NCBI GenBank assembly: GCA_017619375.1
Contig: JAFZSL010000038.1
Span: 62,001 to 126,000 of the forward strand
Length of the DNA stretch: 64,000 nucleotides
Source of the DNA: Prevotella sp.
GTDB taxonomy: Bacteria > Bacteroidota > Bacteroidia > Bacteroidales > Bacteroidaceae
Reading direction: 5' to 3'
In this document: positions 28,756 through 38,253 of the stretch, in pieces
How the letters are laid out: each line of letters begins with the position of its first letter
How positions within the stretch are numbered: position 1 is the first letter of the stretch
Position numbers and translations under genes: made by a program
Notes under the pieces: generated by a model
Database searches by the model: none
Told to the model about the DNA's origin: nothing
What the model saw: only the letters and a program-made list of their open reading frames with translations

Positions 28756-31700
28756 ATGAAACACCATAACAACACATCCATAAGCAGATGGCAATGCTTG
28801 CTCGTTGCCATGGGCCTGATGATGGCCTTCACCCTCAACGTGTCTGCCCAAGAAGATGAAGAAGATGCCACCCTGCTCAACACGGTGCGGACGATAGTTG
28901 CCAAGAAGAAGACCTATCCCACTCGAACAGTGAAAGGACGAGTGTTCGATGCCACTACGCACCAGCCTATCAGCGGCAGCATCGTGTCAGCCGACGGTGT
29001 GGAAGGCTACAGCGCCCTCACCGACGACAACGGCTTCTACAATTTGCAAGTGCCAGAGTTCTCCACCTCCATCTATGTGGTATCCCCCGACTACAATCCA
29101 TTGCGCATGGGGCTTTTGGAAACAGAGAACCAGAACAATGCCAACCTCTACCCCACCTCTTTCCAAGCAGAGTACGGCAAGGAATACAACACCCATAACA
29201 CGTATTCCGCCACCGACTTCCAGTACACCAATGAGGTGAACATCAAGGGCGAGGTGCAGAAACAACTCGGCGCCCAAGTATATAGCATCAGCCGAAGCGG
29301 TGTCCAAGGTCTGGGCAACGTGATGTTCATCCAAGGTCTCAACTCCTTGAACGTGAACGCCCAACCTCTGATCGTGGTGGACGGAGTCATCTACGACCAA
29401 CAATATGGTCGCACGATGCTTCACGACGGCTTCTACAACGACATCCTCACGAACATCAACACTGCCGACATCCAAAAGGTCACGGTGCTTCGCAACGGAA
29501 CCGCCCTGTATGGTGCGAAAGGCGCCAACGGCGTCATCCTCATCGAGACCCGCCGTAACAAGTCGATGGCCACCCGCATCACCGCCAACATCTCTGCCGG
29601 CGTGGTGATGGAACCGAAATACATCGACATGATGAATGCCGAGCAATACCGTGGCTATGCCTCCGAGTTGTTGAAAACAACCAACACGACTATCCGCGAG
29701 TTCAAGTTCCTCAACGAGGATCCCAACTATTATTACTACACTCAGTACCACCAGAACACAGACTGGAAAGACCTGGTGTATCACACTGCTTTGACCCAGA
29801 ACTACGGCATCAACGTAGAGGGTGGTGACAACATCGCCAACTACAACCTCTCCGTGGGATACGTGAATCACAAGAGTGCGTTGAAATACAACGACATGGG
29901 TCGCATCAACATCCGCTTCAACACCGACATCCGCCTGCTGAAACGCATGGACATCCGCTTCGATGCCTCCTTTGCCAACACCACCCGCAACCTTCGCGAC
30001 GACGGTGCTCCTGAGACGTACGACGAAGGCACGCCATCCAGCCCTGGCTTCCTGGCCTATGTGAAGAGCCCCTTCCTCAGCCCCTACAGCTATGGCCGTG
30101 GCATGCTGAGCAAGACCCATTTCGACATCGAGGAGGAGAGCTACCTCTCCGAGGCCCTTGCCAACTATTCCAATTACAACTGGCGCCTTGGCAACCCCGC
30201 CGCCATCAACGAATACGGCGATTCGGAGAACAAGAACCATTTTGAGAACTCCATGCTCAACCTGAGTGTCACTCCCAAATGGAACTTCAACTCCCACTTG
30301 TCGTTGTCAGAACATTTCAGCTACAACTTGGTGAACACATACGAGATGTACTACATCCCCATCAACGGTACGCCAAGCTACTATGTGAGCAGCATCGGCA
30401 ACTTCCGCGAAAACGAGGTACGGTCGCTCGCATCCAAGCAAAACTCCGTGATGAGCGACACCCGTCTCGACTGGAACAACCGCTTCAACGCCCACTTCTT
30501 CCATGTCTTCGGAGGCGTGCGCATCAACTGGGAAACCTATTCGATGAACTCCCAATTAGGCTATGACACGGGTAACGACAAGACTCCGTTCATGAGCAGC
30601 AGCCTGAAAGACACACAAGACTTTGGCGTGAACGATGCCTGGAACTCCTTGGCATGGTACCTGCAAGCAGAATACAATTTCCGCAACCGCTATTTCCTGC
30701 AAGGCAACCTCACTCTTGAAGGTTCATCCCGCTTCGGCCAAGACGGTGGCGACATCAACATGTTTGATGCCGCATGGGGCATCTTCCCCGGCGTGCAAGC
30801 CTCCTGGGTGCTCACCAACGAGCCATGGATGGGCAAGGTGAAGGCCATCAACTTCCTTCGCCTGACCGCCGGCTACGAGGTTAGCGGCAACGACGACATC
30901 GACTACTACGTCGCCCGCAGCTTCTTCCGCGCCAAGCAATACCTTCATGCCATCTCAGGCTTGACTCTTGAAGGCATCGGCAACACGGAAATCCAATGGG
31001 AGACCACCGGTCGTTTCAATGTCGGTCTCGAGGCCAGCTTGTTCAACAACCGCCTCAACTTGAGTGCGAACTATTTCAACAGCTCCACGTCGAACCTGTT
31101 GACCCAGCAATCACTCGGCTTCCTCTCCGGTCTCGATATGAACTGGACCAACGGTGGCAAGCTCAGCAACACAGGTTACGATGTGAACGCCTCGGTGAAG
31201 GTGCTTGCCTTGAAAGACTGGCAATGGCAAGTGGGTGGCAGCATCGGCCATTACACGAATGAGATCACGGAATTGCCCGATGGCAAGTCGTCCATCGAAC
31301 ATCAGGTTTACGGAGCCACCATCCTCACGAAGAAAGGCGATGCCGCCAACCTGTTCTACGGTCACAAGTCACTCGGCGTATTCTCCACGAGTGAGGAAGC
31401 CGCTGCAGCGAACCTCTACATCCTTGGAGAAAACGGTATGGACCAAATCACCTACAAAGCCGGCGACATCCATTTCGCCGACCTTGACGGCAACGGCCGC
31501 ATCGACGACAACGACCGCCAGGTGATAGGCAACCCGAACCCCGACTTCTACGGCAACATCTTCACCACGTTGAATTGGAAGCGCCTGAGACTCGATGTCC
31601 GCTTCACCTACTCTGTAGGCAATGACGTTTACAACTACATGCGCCAGCAATTGGAGAGCGGTTCACGCTTCATGAACCAGACCACCGCCCTCGAACGCCG

Positions 31701-32028
31701 CTGGCAGATGGAAGGTCAGCAGACCGACATCCCACGGTTGTCGTTCCAGGACCCGATGGGCAACTCCCGTTTCAGCGACCGTTGGATAGAGGACGGCAGC
31801 TACCTCCGTCTGAAGGCTGTCACGCTGAGTTACGAGCTCCCCTTGAAGTCGCAGTTCATCCAAGGCTTGCAATTCTGGGTGCAAGGCAACAACCTGCTCA
31901 CGTTCACGAAATATCTCGGCAGCGACCCTGAATTCAGCATGACCTCCTCAGTGATAGGCCAAGGCATCGACTTGGGCCGTCTCGGCCAAAGCCGCTCCAT
32001 CGTCGCCGGTATGAAGATCAATCTTTAA
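28756..32028 (+). CDS. SusC/RagA family TonB-dependent transporter (second pair, divergent type)
   Basis: About 1090 aa. The ORF can be extended to 28714, overlapping the previous gene, but ATG 28756 starts MKHHNNTSISRWQ and leads to a signal peptide ending NVSAQ. Residues 45-125 hold a regulatory-like domain, then a plug with PLIVVDGVIYDQQYG and ALYGAKGANGVILIETRR, and a barrel with late EDGSYLRLKAVTLSYELP. It lacks the usual VVTALG-type TonB-box-proximal motif and has an acidic stretch (EDEEDA) right after the signal peptide, so it is a divergent member. It pairs with the SusD 22 nt downstream. Confidence 0.92.
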   Translation: MKHHNNTSISRWQCLLVAMGLMMAFTLNVSAQEDEEDATLLNTVRTIVAKKKTYPTRTVKGRVFDATTHQPISGSIVSADGVEGYSALTDDNGFYNLQVPEFSTSIYVVSPDYNPLRMGLLETENQNNANLYPTSFQAEYGKEYNTHNTYSATDFQYTNEVNIKGEVQKQLGAQVYSISRSGVQGLGNVMFIQGLNSLNVNAQPLIVVDGVIYDQQYGRTMLHDGFYNDILTNINTADIQKVTVLRNGTALYGAKGANGVILIETRRNKSMATRITANISAGVVMEPKYIDMMNAEQYRGYASELLKTTNTTIREFKFLNEDPNYYYYTQYHQNTDWKDLVYHTALTQNYGINVEGGDNIANYNLSVGYVNHKSALKYNDMGRINIRFNTDIRLLKRMDIRFDASFANTTRNLRDDGAPETYDEGTPSSPGFLAYVKSPFLSPYSYGRGMLSKTHFDIEEESYLSEALANYSNYNWRLGNPAAINEYGDSENKNHFENSMLNLSVTPKWNFNSHLSLSEHFSYNLVNTYEMYYIPINGTPSYYVSSIGNFRENEVRSLASKQNSVMSDTRLDWNNRFNAHFFHVFGGVRINWETYSMNSQLGYDTGNDKTPFMSSSLKDTQDFGVNDAWNSLAWYLQAEYNFRNRYFLQGNLTLEGSSRFGQDGGDINMFDAAWGIFPGVQASWVLTNEPWMGKVKAINFLRLTAGYEVSGNDDIDYYVARSFFRAKQYLHAISGLTLEGIGNTEIQWETTGRFNVGLEASLFNNRLNLSANYFNSSTSNLLTQQSLGFLSGLDMNWTNGGKLSNTGYDVNASVKVLALKDWQWQVGGSIGHYTNEITELPDGKSSIEHQVYGATILTKKGDAANLFYGHKSLGVFSTSEEAAAANLYILGENGMDQITYKAGDIHFADLDGNGRIDDNDRQVIGNPNPDFYGNIFTTLNWKRLRLDVRFTYSVGNDVYNYMRQQLESGSRFMNQTTALERRWQMEGQQTDIPRLSFQDPMGNSRFSDRWIEDGSYLRLKAVTLSYELPLKSQFIQGLQFWVQGNNLLTFTKYLGSDPEFSMTSSVIGQGIDLGRLGQSRSIVAGMKINL

Positions 32029-32050
32029 ACCAAGAAAAGACTCAACGAAC

Positions 32051-33865
32051 ATGAAAAAAATCCTCATATTCATCAGCAGCGTCTGCATCCTTTCGAGCAT
32101 GACCGGCTGTTCCGACTTCTTCAACCAAGAGTCCGACCACGTCATCTACACAGAAAACCGTACTATAAAGAATGCCACCGACACCATCTACAGCGTGACA
32201 GGCATCCTTAGCAAGCTCCAAGCCTTGGCCGACCGCACCATCCTCATGGGCGAGGTCCGCGGCGACCTTTGCACGGTGACCAACGTGGGCAACGGCGACC
32301 TTCGAGACCTGGCTGAGTTCAATGTCGGCGACGACAACAGGTACAACAAGCCAGGCGACTACTATGCCGTCATCAACAACAGCAACTACTTCATCCAGAA
32401 TGCCGACACGGCATTGAAGAACAACCGTAACGAGTATGTCTTCATGCGTGAATACGCTGCAGTGAAAGCCATACGCGCATGGACCTACCTGCAGTTGGTC
32501 CTCAACTATGGGTCCGTACCTTTCGTCACCGACCCCATTCTGACAAAAGAGCAGTCGGAAATCAACTATCCTCGTTACGACATCGCCGCCATCTGTGAAT
32601 ACTTCATCAGCGACCTGCTTCCACTTGCCGAGCGTTACGGACGAGAGTATCCTCGTTACAACAACATCCGTAACACCGATAGCCGCTTCTTCTACTTCCC
32701 CATCAACATCGTGCTTGGCGACCTCTATCTCTGGCACGGCAGCGTGACGGGCAACAAGGACAGTTATAAGCAAGCCGCCCTGCGTTACTACAAGTACATC
32801 TCCGAGCGCAACGGAGACAACTCCAGCTATCCCACAGGCATCGAGAGCAACGAATGGTCATCCAACTCCTCCTCTTGGAGTGCTATGTCTGCCAACTGGG
32901 GTGACTTCTTCCGCAACGAACGTTACAGCGAGAACTGTGAGTTGATCACGATGATACCCTGCGACTCCATCCCGGCAGAGGGCAACTATAGTCAGATGCG
33001 CAACTTGTTCACCGCCACCACTGACAACAACTACAAGTCGAGCATCATCCCCTCCAACAACATGGCAGAGATTTCCGAGTCGCAAGAGTATTGCCTTGTG
33101 AATTCCAACGGTACCACGGTGACATATTCGCCCAAAGGATTGCCCTACCACCGCTCCGGCGACCTTCGCCTTTACGATGTGTGGGACGAGTCCTATGCAA
33201 CGGACAAGAGCACGGGCGACCTCTTCGAGGTGACCAGCATCCGCAAATATTACACGCGCAACGTGCACATCTACCGCAAGCAGATGATATATTTGAAGAT
33301 GGCCGAGGCCCTCAACTGTGCTGGCTATCCCCGCATGGCCTATCTCGTCCTGTCCAGAGGCTTGACCAACGGGTCGATCAGCGAGGATGTCTTACCCTAC
33401 TTGACCAACGAGAACGACTTCATTTTCGTGGAACAATTCGACTTCCCCACTACCCAGTACATCGAATACACGGTAGATTACATCACGGCTGGTGGTGCCG
33501 GCATGCGCGAACCCAATACGATAGGCATGCACAGCAGAGGTTCCGGCTTCACCCCGATGAACGAATACTACCAGCTGCCTTACGACACGCTTCGCAGCGA
33601 AGAGGAGCAAATCCCCGAGATGCAGCGTTTCGTGGCGGACAAGATCCTCACAGAAGGTGCTTTGGAATTCGCATTCGAGGGAACCCGCTATTACGACATC
33701 ATGCGTTTCGCCTTGCGTAGCGAGAATCCAGGACAGTTCATGTGTGACAAGATCTACGCCCGCCGTGGCGCTGGCAACGAGGGCATCGTTCGCGGAGAAA
33801 TCAAGAAAGACTTGATGAACAAGGAGAACTGGTTCCTGAAATGGAAAGGAAACATAGGATATTAA
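32051..33865 (+). CDS. SusD/RagB family lipoprotein (second pair)
   Basis: 604 aa with lipobox MTGC (Cys about 20) followed by SDFFNQESDHVIY. The helical body and the late ALEFAFEGTRYYDIMRFAL block are diagnostic. It is only distantly similar to the first SusD in this operon, so the two pairs probably take different ligands or different sizes of one ligand. A strong terminator follows 26 nt after the stop, closing the seven-gene operon. Confidence 0.93.
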   Translation: MKKILIFISSVCILSSMTGCSDFFNQESDHVIYTENRTIKNATDTIYSVTGILSKLQALADRTILMGEVRGDLCTVTNVGNGDLRDLAEFNVGDDNRYNKPGDYYAVINNSNYFIQNADTALKNNRNEYVFMREYAAVKAIRAWTYLQLVLNYGSVPFVTDPILTKEQSEINYPRYDIAAICEYFISDLLPLAERYGREYPRYNNIRNTDSRFFYFPINIVLGDLYLWHGSVTGNKDSYKQAALRYYKYISERNGDNSSYPTGIESNEWSSNSSSWSAMSANWGDFFRNERYSENCELITMIPCDSIPAEGNYSQMRNLFTATTDNNYKSSIIPSNNMAEISESQEYCLVNSNGTTVTYSPKGLPYHRSGDLRLYDVWDESYATDKSTGDLFEVTSIRKYYTRNVHIYRKQMIYLKMAEALNCAGYPRMAYLVLSRGLTNGSISEDVLPYLTNENDFIFVEQFDFPTTQYIEYTVDYITAGGAGMREPNTIGMHSRGSGFTPMNEYYQLPYDTLRSEEEQIPEMQRFVADKILTEGALEFAFEGTRYYDIMRFALRSENPGQFMCDKIYARRGAGNEGIVRGEIKKDLMNKENWFLKWKGNIGY

Positions 33866-33891
33866 GAGACTCCTTTTGCTCTATACGAAAT

Positions 33892-33924
33892 CTCCCCCGC
33901 AGATGACTGCGGGGGAGTTTTTTT
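33892..33924 (+). terminator. Strong intrinsic terminator of the FAS1/SusCD operon
   Basis: Perfect 11-bp stem CTCCCCCGCAG / CTGCGGGGGAG with loop ATGA, followed by seven T residues. Confidence 0.92.
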
Positions 33925-34243
33925 ATGGAGGGATAAGGGGATGAGAGGGAAAATGCTTGCGGCGGCAAAGCCGCCACCTACAAAAAACCAACGATGGAAA
34001 AAGGTGGCAGGATGCAAAAGAGTCATAGAAAGACCTAAAGAGCCAAGGAGACTAAGGCAACCATAGACGCACTGGGTGGCTTCATGGTTTTACACACCTA
34101 AAGGGCCAAGGAGACTAAGGCAACTATAGACACTCGGAAAAACAAGGAGACTAGGGAGATTAGGGAAAACAAGGACCCTAAACCCGAGGGAAAACAGGGA
34201 GACTACCCTCCCCGAGGAAAAGCAAGGAACCCAGGTATCCTGC
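33925..34243. other. Repeat-rich intergenic region
   Basis: Non-coding. Holds a small GGCGGC-AAA-GCCGCC hairpin (33961-33975), a 36-bp direct repeat (34033-34068 and 34096-34131, two differences), and purine-rich low-complexity sequence with variants of GGAGACTAGG and GGGAAAACA up to 34230. No promoter or RNA gene was recognised. Confidence 0.6.
34033..34131. repeat. 36-bp direct repeat, two copies
   Basis: Copies at 34033-34068 and 34096-34131, both beginning ACCTAAAG and ending ATAGAC, differing at two positions and spaced 63 bp start to start. Confidence 0.85.
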
Positions 34244-35758
34244 TTACTCCCCTTTTGCCTTTGCAGGCTTGTATTTCACTGTGGTGCCTTCGGTCTTGAG
34301 AATGTCTGCGAAAGTCTGCGGTTTGATGGTGACCGGTCCTCTCATGAACTCAGGGATGTTGTAGCTCTTCAGCAGCTGTCGGTGATAGTCGGGCGAAGCT
34401 TGTGGCAACTCGAAGGGTTTCGAGCCTTTGCCGTTTTCATCGATGTGGGCGATGAAAGGTCGTGTGTACCCCCCGTCATCCCTTCTGGAACTGAAGACCA
34501 CCCACCTGCCATTGCTCGACCATGAATGGTAGCTCTCGGTGTTGTCGGAATTGATTTCCTCCATGTTTCTCAACTCCCCCGTTTTCAAGTCCAGCAGCCA
34601 CAGGTCGGCGTCGCGATGCCAGATATGGAAGACGCCATAAGTTCCCATGGTACACATGAGGAACCTTCCGTCGGGCGATATTCTCGGAAGCGTGGCACTC
34701 ATGTCCATAGAGTCGGCCCTGAGCACTATCTGCCTTGGCCCGAATTGCATGGTCTTGGGGTCGAACTCCTTTTTGAAGATGTTGTATTTGACCTCTTTAG
34801 CACGACTGATGACCTGGTAGGAATGCTCCGTGGTGTCGGGAAATTCGAAATGTGCACTACAATAATAGAGGGTCTTTCCGTCCGGCGCCCAAGCAGGGAA
34901 CACCTCGAACTCCTCCGGGTCGTTTTCCAAATTAGTCACCTCGCTGGTCTCCAGGTTGTAGGAGATGATATCGCTGGCAGCATCATAGACTTCGATTTTG
35001 TTATGGTCCTTGGTATGGAAGACCTGCTCAGTCCTGTTGGTGGAATAGACGATGAGTGGCAACCACGGATGCCAGGCAGGATAGACGCCAGCCGAGAGAA
35101 TGGAGTCGTTCCTCATATTGACCTTGCTCAACTTCCCGTCATAGGCGATAACCGTGCCCCCCTTCCTCTGCCTGGCATGGAACTGCATTCTCGCCGGGTC
35201 GTACTGCTGGTAACTGTGGCAATTGATACACTGCCCTGAATCTTCGTGAGAGCAGAGCATATTGTCGTAAATCACGCTCTCGATATAATCCTCCAAGCAC
35301 CGTTGGTTGATGGTGAGTTCCTCATAGGCGACATAAGAAGGCGAGATGAGACGGTAGCTGATGTAGGGGTCGATGGAGTCATTGGACACATTGATATGGA
35401 AAGGCTTGTATTTAGTCCACTGGCCATTGTTGCAGGCATACACCTCGACATTGATTTCCTTTCCCTTGGCCTTTTCCATCATCTCCTTCCATTCCTCCTC
35501 GTCGGGCTGTGCGGCATCACCGCCACAAATTAGTTCCATATTGTCGCAAGAGAAGCGAGCCACCATCTCCTCAGCTTGCGAGTCCATCTCAAAGGCAAGC
35601 GGTGCGATATTGACCGGTATGGTCACATCCACATAATCAGGGTAGATGGCCGGCAGTTTGTTTTCACTAGTGAATTGATCAGGCACCTTCACACTGGTGC
35701 ATGCCACAATCGCAAAAATCATGGCAGCAAAGAGGCAGGATGTGTATCTTTTATTCAT
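34244..35758 (-). CDS. TolB-like beta-propeller lipoprotein with a CxxCH heme-type motif
   Basis: 504 aa with signal peptide and lipobox IVAC (Cys about 20). Residues about 240-470 carry repeated PD40/TolB-type blades: FPAWAPDGKTLYYCSAHF, LPRISPDGRFLMCTMG, YHSWSSNGRWVVFSSRR. Near residue 178 is QCINCHSYQQ, a CxxCH site that could bind a c-type heme, followed by a His-rich segment (MQFHARQRKGG). TolB-like propellers usually mediate protein contacts in the periplasm. It lies 86 bp downstream of a polytopic membrane protein on the same strand, very probably one operon. Heme binding is inferred from one motif only and could instead be a metal or redox site. Confidence 0.75.
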   Translation of the reverse strand: MNKRYTSCLFAAMIFAIVACTSVKVPDQFTSENKLPAIYPDYVDVTIPVNIAPLAFEMDSQAEEMVARFSCDNMELICGGDAAQPDEEEWKEMMEKAKGKEINVEVYACNNGQWTKYKPFHINVSNDSIDPYISYRLISPSYVAYEELTINQRCLEDYIESVIYDNMLCSHEDSGQCINCHSYQQYDPARMQFHARQRKGGTVIAYDGKLSKVNMRNDSILSAGVYPAWHPWLPLIVYSTNRTEQVFHTKDHNKIEVYDAASDIISYNLETSEVTNLENDPEEFEVFPAWAPDGKTLYYCSAHFEFPDTTEHSYQVISRAKEVKYNIFKKEFDPKTMQFGPRQIVLRADSMDMSATLPRISPDGRFLMCTMGTYGVFHIWHRDADLWLLDLKTGELRNMEEINSDNTESYHSWSSNGRWVVFSSRRDDGGYTRPFIAHIDENGKGSKPFELPQASPDYHRQLLKSYNIPEFMRGPVTIKPQTFADILKTEGTTVKYKPAKAKGE

Positions 35759-35844
35759 AATGGTGGTTTTCTGGGAGTATTTGTTACGAGTAGTCCAAGA
35801 GAGCCGGGATGTTCATCGTCACATCCGGCCCCCAGGACGATAGG

Positions 35845-37794
35845 TCAATATAGTTTCTGGTCTCGATTGAGGAAATAGTCGAAAAAGAAGGTGTGTCCGA
35901 ATTCACCCAGCATGATGTCATGAAGCGCCGCCTCGCTCGTTCCCTGAGGTTGTTGCTGCGCCCTTTGCATGAATTTGGCATAGGTGTCCACCACCTCTTT
36001 ATCAAACGGCATCTTGCTGATGTCCACCTGATTTTCCAGATGTCCGTAGAGATATGCTGCTTCCTGATAATGTCTCGGTATATGCTGCCCTATGTGCAGA
36101 TCGGTGTATTGGAAGAACCTCGGCCAGAAAGTCTGTATGTCCTTGGTCCACAACGCCCCTACGACGGAGAGTTCCTGCACCAGCGGGTCGTTGGAATTGA
36201 GTTTGGTCAAATGATGCATGAGGTAGTACTCCACGATGGAATTGTCGCTGTTGAGTGTGTCTTCATAGCCCATGAGCCGTGACACCGTCTCGTAGGTCTT
36301 GTCCTTGAGCATCGCCTGCTTGTTGTTGAGGTATTGCTCCTGCTGCTCAGCCCACGCCTTGTGGTATTTGGTCTTCTTGAGGATGTTGAGGTATTTGGCC
36401 GCCAGTTTCCACTCCTCATTCATGAGCGAGCATTTGGCCATGTATTTGAGGAATTCAGCACAGTTGCCATATTCCACGCCATCCTCCATGCACCATCGGA
36501 AACAATAATTGACCAGTCCGTAGTGGAAATAGAGTTGCTTCCCCACGACCTGCATCATACGGACAACGATGGGTGTCTTACTTTCCTTCGAGCCAATGCG
36601 GTAGAAATACATCTCGTCTCCGATGCGCCCCTGACGGAAGAGCGCGAGGTTTTTCATCGCCACCATCGCCCTTGTAGGATCGTCGTGCACATCTTTCGCC
36701 TCGGCGAGGATTCCCTCCCAGTCGTCTTGTTCCAAGCAACGGGCCATGGTCAACTCCTTGTGATAGTTCACATCCTTGTACCAGAAATGCCACACACCGA
36801 ATGCGACAAGGGCGACGATGCAAGCTTGCGCCACCATCCACAGGAGAAACCGATGGGCACCTTTGCGCGAGGCAGCCTTCTTTGCATGCCGTGCGCCCTT
36901 CACCTGTTTCTTTCCTTTGTTCTGCTGTTTGGCGTTCTCAGGTTTTACCTCTTGGACGACCAAGGCTGGTTGCTCTGCACGCCCGGTCTTTTGGTTGCAA
37001 ACGACAGCAAGTATGGCATAGAAGGCCACCAGCAAGGCGTATGGAGCATAATAGTCGTTGTAAGTGTCCACAATCTTGAAAAGCGGCAATGCCACGGCAT
37101 AGATGTTGTCGATGTTGGTCTCGTGGTAAACAAACCGATAGAACAGAAGCGGCACCCCGATGAAGCATATAATGGCGACGACCATGTTCACCCCCTTTGC
37201 TGCGGCTGACATATCGGGAAGCCTCAAGGCGAGCAAGGCCATCAAAGCGACAGCAAGCAGTCCATAGAAGCCCAACAAGGGATATGCTACGAAAGCGATT
37301 GCCACCATAAAGAAAGTGCGAATGTAATATTTGGCGGTGACACATCGGAACGCCCCCACCAATGCCACAGCCAGCGTCATCCCAATGGTAGGCACATAGA
37401 AATACCCTTTCAACTTGATGTAATACACCCAGTAGTCGAGCGAAACATCGGCAATCAACAACAAGGCCACAGGAATGAGAAGGACGGTAAGCCATTTCGC
37501 CTTGACATGAAACACTTTGGCAGAAAGGAAGACGAGCAACAGCCACCAGGCGCACAACATGGCCACCCCCATCCACGGGTGATAAAGATATTGGGTGAAA
37601 TAGGAGCCAAGCCACGAAAGGAATCCCCCCGCCACGACAAGTTGCTGCTTGAAAAAGAGCGAGGTGTAAAGGAAGATGCTTCTCTCTTGGACTTTCCACA
37701 AGAGGTCGTTTTCAAAAACCAACAAGCAAACGGCCATGGCCACAACGGCCAAAGCTACAAGGGCTACAGGCAGCAATTTGAGTTTATCCTTCAT
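35845..37794 (-). CDS. Polytopic membrane protein with soluble C-terminal domain (DUF6057-like)
   Basis: About 649 aa from ATG 37794, chosen because a full promoter lies just upstream and because MKDKLKLLPVALVALAVV begins a first membrane segment. About ten hydrophobic segments fill residues 1-330, then a very basic linker (KGKKQVKGARHAKKAASRKGAHR) with one more membrane segment, and a mostly helical, TPR-like soluble domain of about 290 residues. I associate this layout and its TolB-like partner with the DUF6057 family, from memory. No catalytic motif is visible. The TolB-like CxxCH lipoprotein is the next gene. Confidence 0.7.
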   Translation of the reverse strand: MKDKLKLLPVALVALAVVAMAVCLLVFENDLLWKVQERSIFLYTSLFFKQQLVVAGGFLSWLGSYFTQYLYHPWMGVAMLCAWWLLLVFLSAKVFHVKAKWLTVLLIPVALLLIADVSLDYWVYYIKLKGYFYVPTIGMTLAVALVGAFRCVTAKYYIRTFFMVAIAFVAYPLLGFYGLLAVALMALLALRLPDMSAAAKGVNMVVAIICFIGVPLLFYRFVYHETNIDNIYAVALPLFKIVDTYNDYYAPYALLVAFYAILAVVCNQKTGRAEQPALVVQEVKPENAKQQNKGKKQVKGARHAKKAASRKGAHRFLLWMVAQACIVALVAFGVWHFWYKDVNYHKELTMARCLEQDDWEGILAEAKDVHDDPTRAMVAMKNLALFRQGRIGDEMYFYRIGSKESKTPIVVRMMQVVGKQLYFHYGLVNYCFRWCMEDGVEYGNCAEFLKYMAKCSLMNEEWKLAAKYLNILKKTKYHKAWAEQQEQYLNNKQAMLKDKTYETVSRLMGYEDTLNSDNSIVEYYLMHHLTKLNSNDPLVQELSVVGALWTKDIQTFWPRFFQYTDLHIGQHIPRHYQEAAYLYGHLENQVDISKMPFDKEVVDTYAKFMQRAQQQPQGTSEAALHDIMLGEFGHTFFFDYFLNRDQKLY

Positions 37795-37817
37795 GGCAGA
37801 TAATTTGGATGGATATG

Positions 37818-37849
37818 CAAAAGTACGATTAAGCGAGCGAAAAACCAAA
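37818..37849 (-). promoter_or_regulatory. Promoter of the membrane protein/TolB-like operon
   Basis: Minus-strand TTTG (37846-37849), 20 nt, TACTTTTG (37818-37825). The predicted transcript starts near 37814, giving a leader of about 20 nt before ATG 37794. Confidence 0.75.
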
Positions 37850-37954
37850 TTATATTCGAGTTTTTCCAAGTAACGAATTGGGCAACATACAAAATGAAGC
37901 CCCGAATAACTGTTTTTCCAAGCCTTTGGCTTGGATGATTCACAACCACCCCGC

Positions 37955-38019
37955 CCCCTCCTTGAAGTCCTAAGGAGGGGTACCTACCCTCCCCCCGTCC
38001 CCCTCCCGACATCGGGAGG
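37955..38019. repeat. G+C-rich double hairpin with four-run C tract
   Basis: Hairpin 1 pairs CCCCTCCTT (37955-37963) with AAGGAGGGG (37972-37980). Hairpin 2 pairs CCTCCCGA (38002-38009) with TCGGGAGG (38012-38019). Between them lies C3-T-C6-GT-C5-T-C3 (37987-38007), i.e. four G-runs on the minus strand. Confidence 0.7.
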
Positions 38020-38161
38020 AGGCTCAACCGCACCTACGCGGTGCTCGTTCATTAAGGTACTGCTCCCTTAAAAGCGGTCGCCGTGATTCTTTACGCAACA
38101 TAGTTGCGATTACCTTTGTTCGCTACGCTCACCTTGATCAAACGTCCATTCGACGTCATCG

Positions 38162-38253
38162 ACAATTTTGTTATATGGAAGAGCAAAGAAAGCACTCTTT
38201 AAGCTTGACCAAAGGCTTGCGGAGGCCTCCTAAACAATTTTGTTATATGGAAG
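38162..38253. repeat. 20-bp direct repeat, two copies
   Basis: ACAATTTTGTTATATGGAAG occurs at 38162-38181 and again, identical, at 38234-38253, 72 bp apart. Confidence 0.9.

Noticed and set aside
28987-30297. Minus-strand ORF of 436 codons opposite the second SusC
   Set aside because: Antisense shadow of a clear SusC gene, Val/Gly/His-rich as expected of such shadows.
38221-38230. GGAGGCCTCC palindrome as an attachment site
   Set aside because: Too short and with no integrase or duplicated core nearby.
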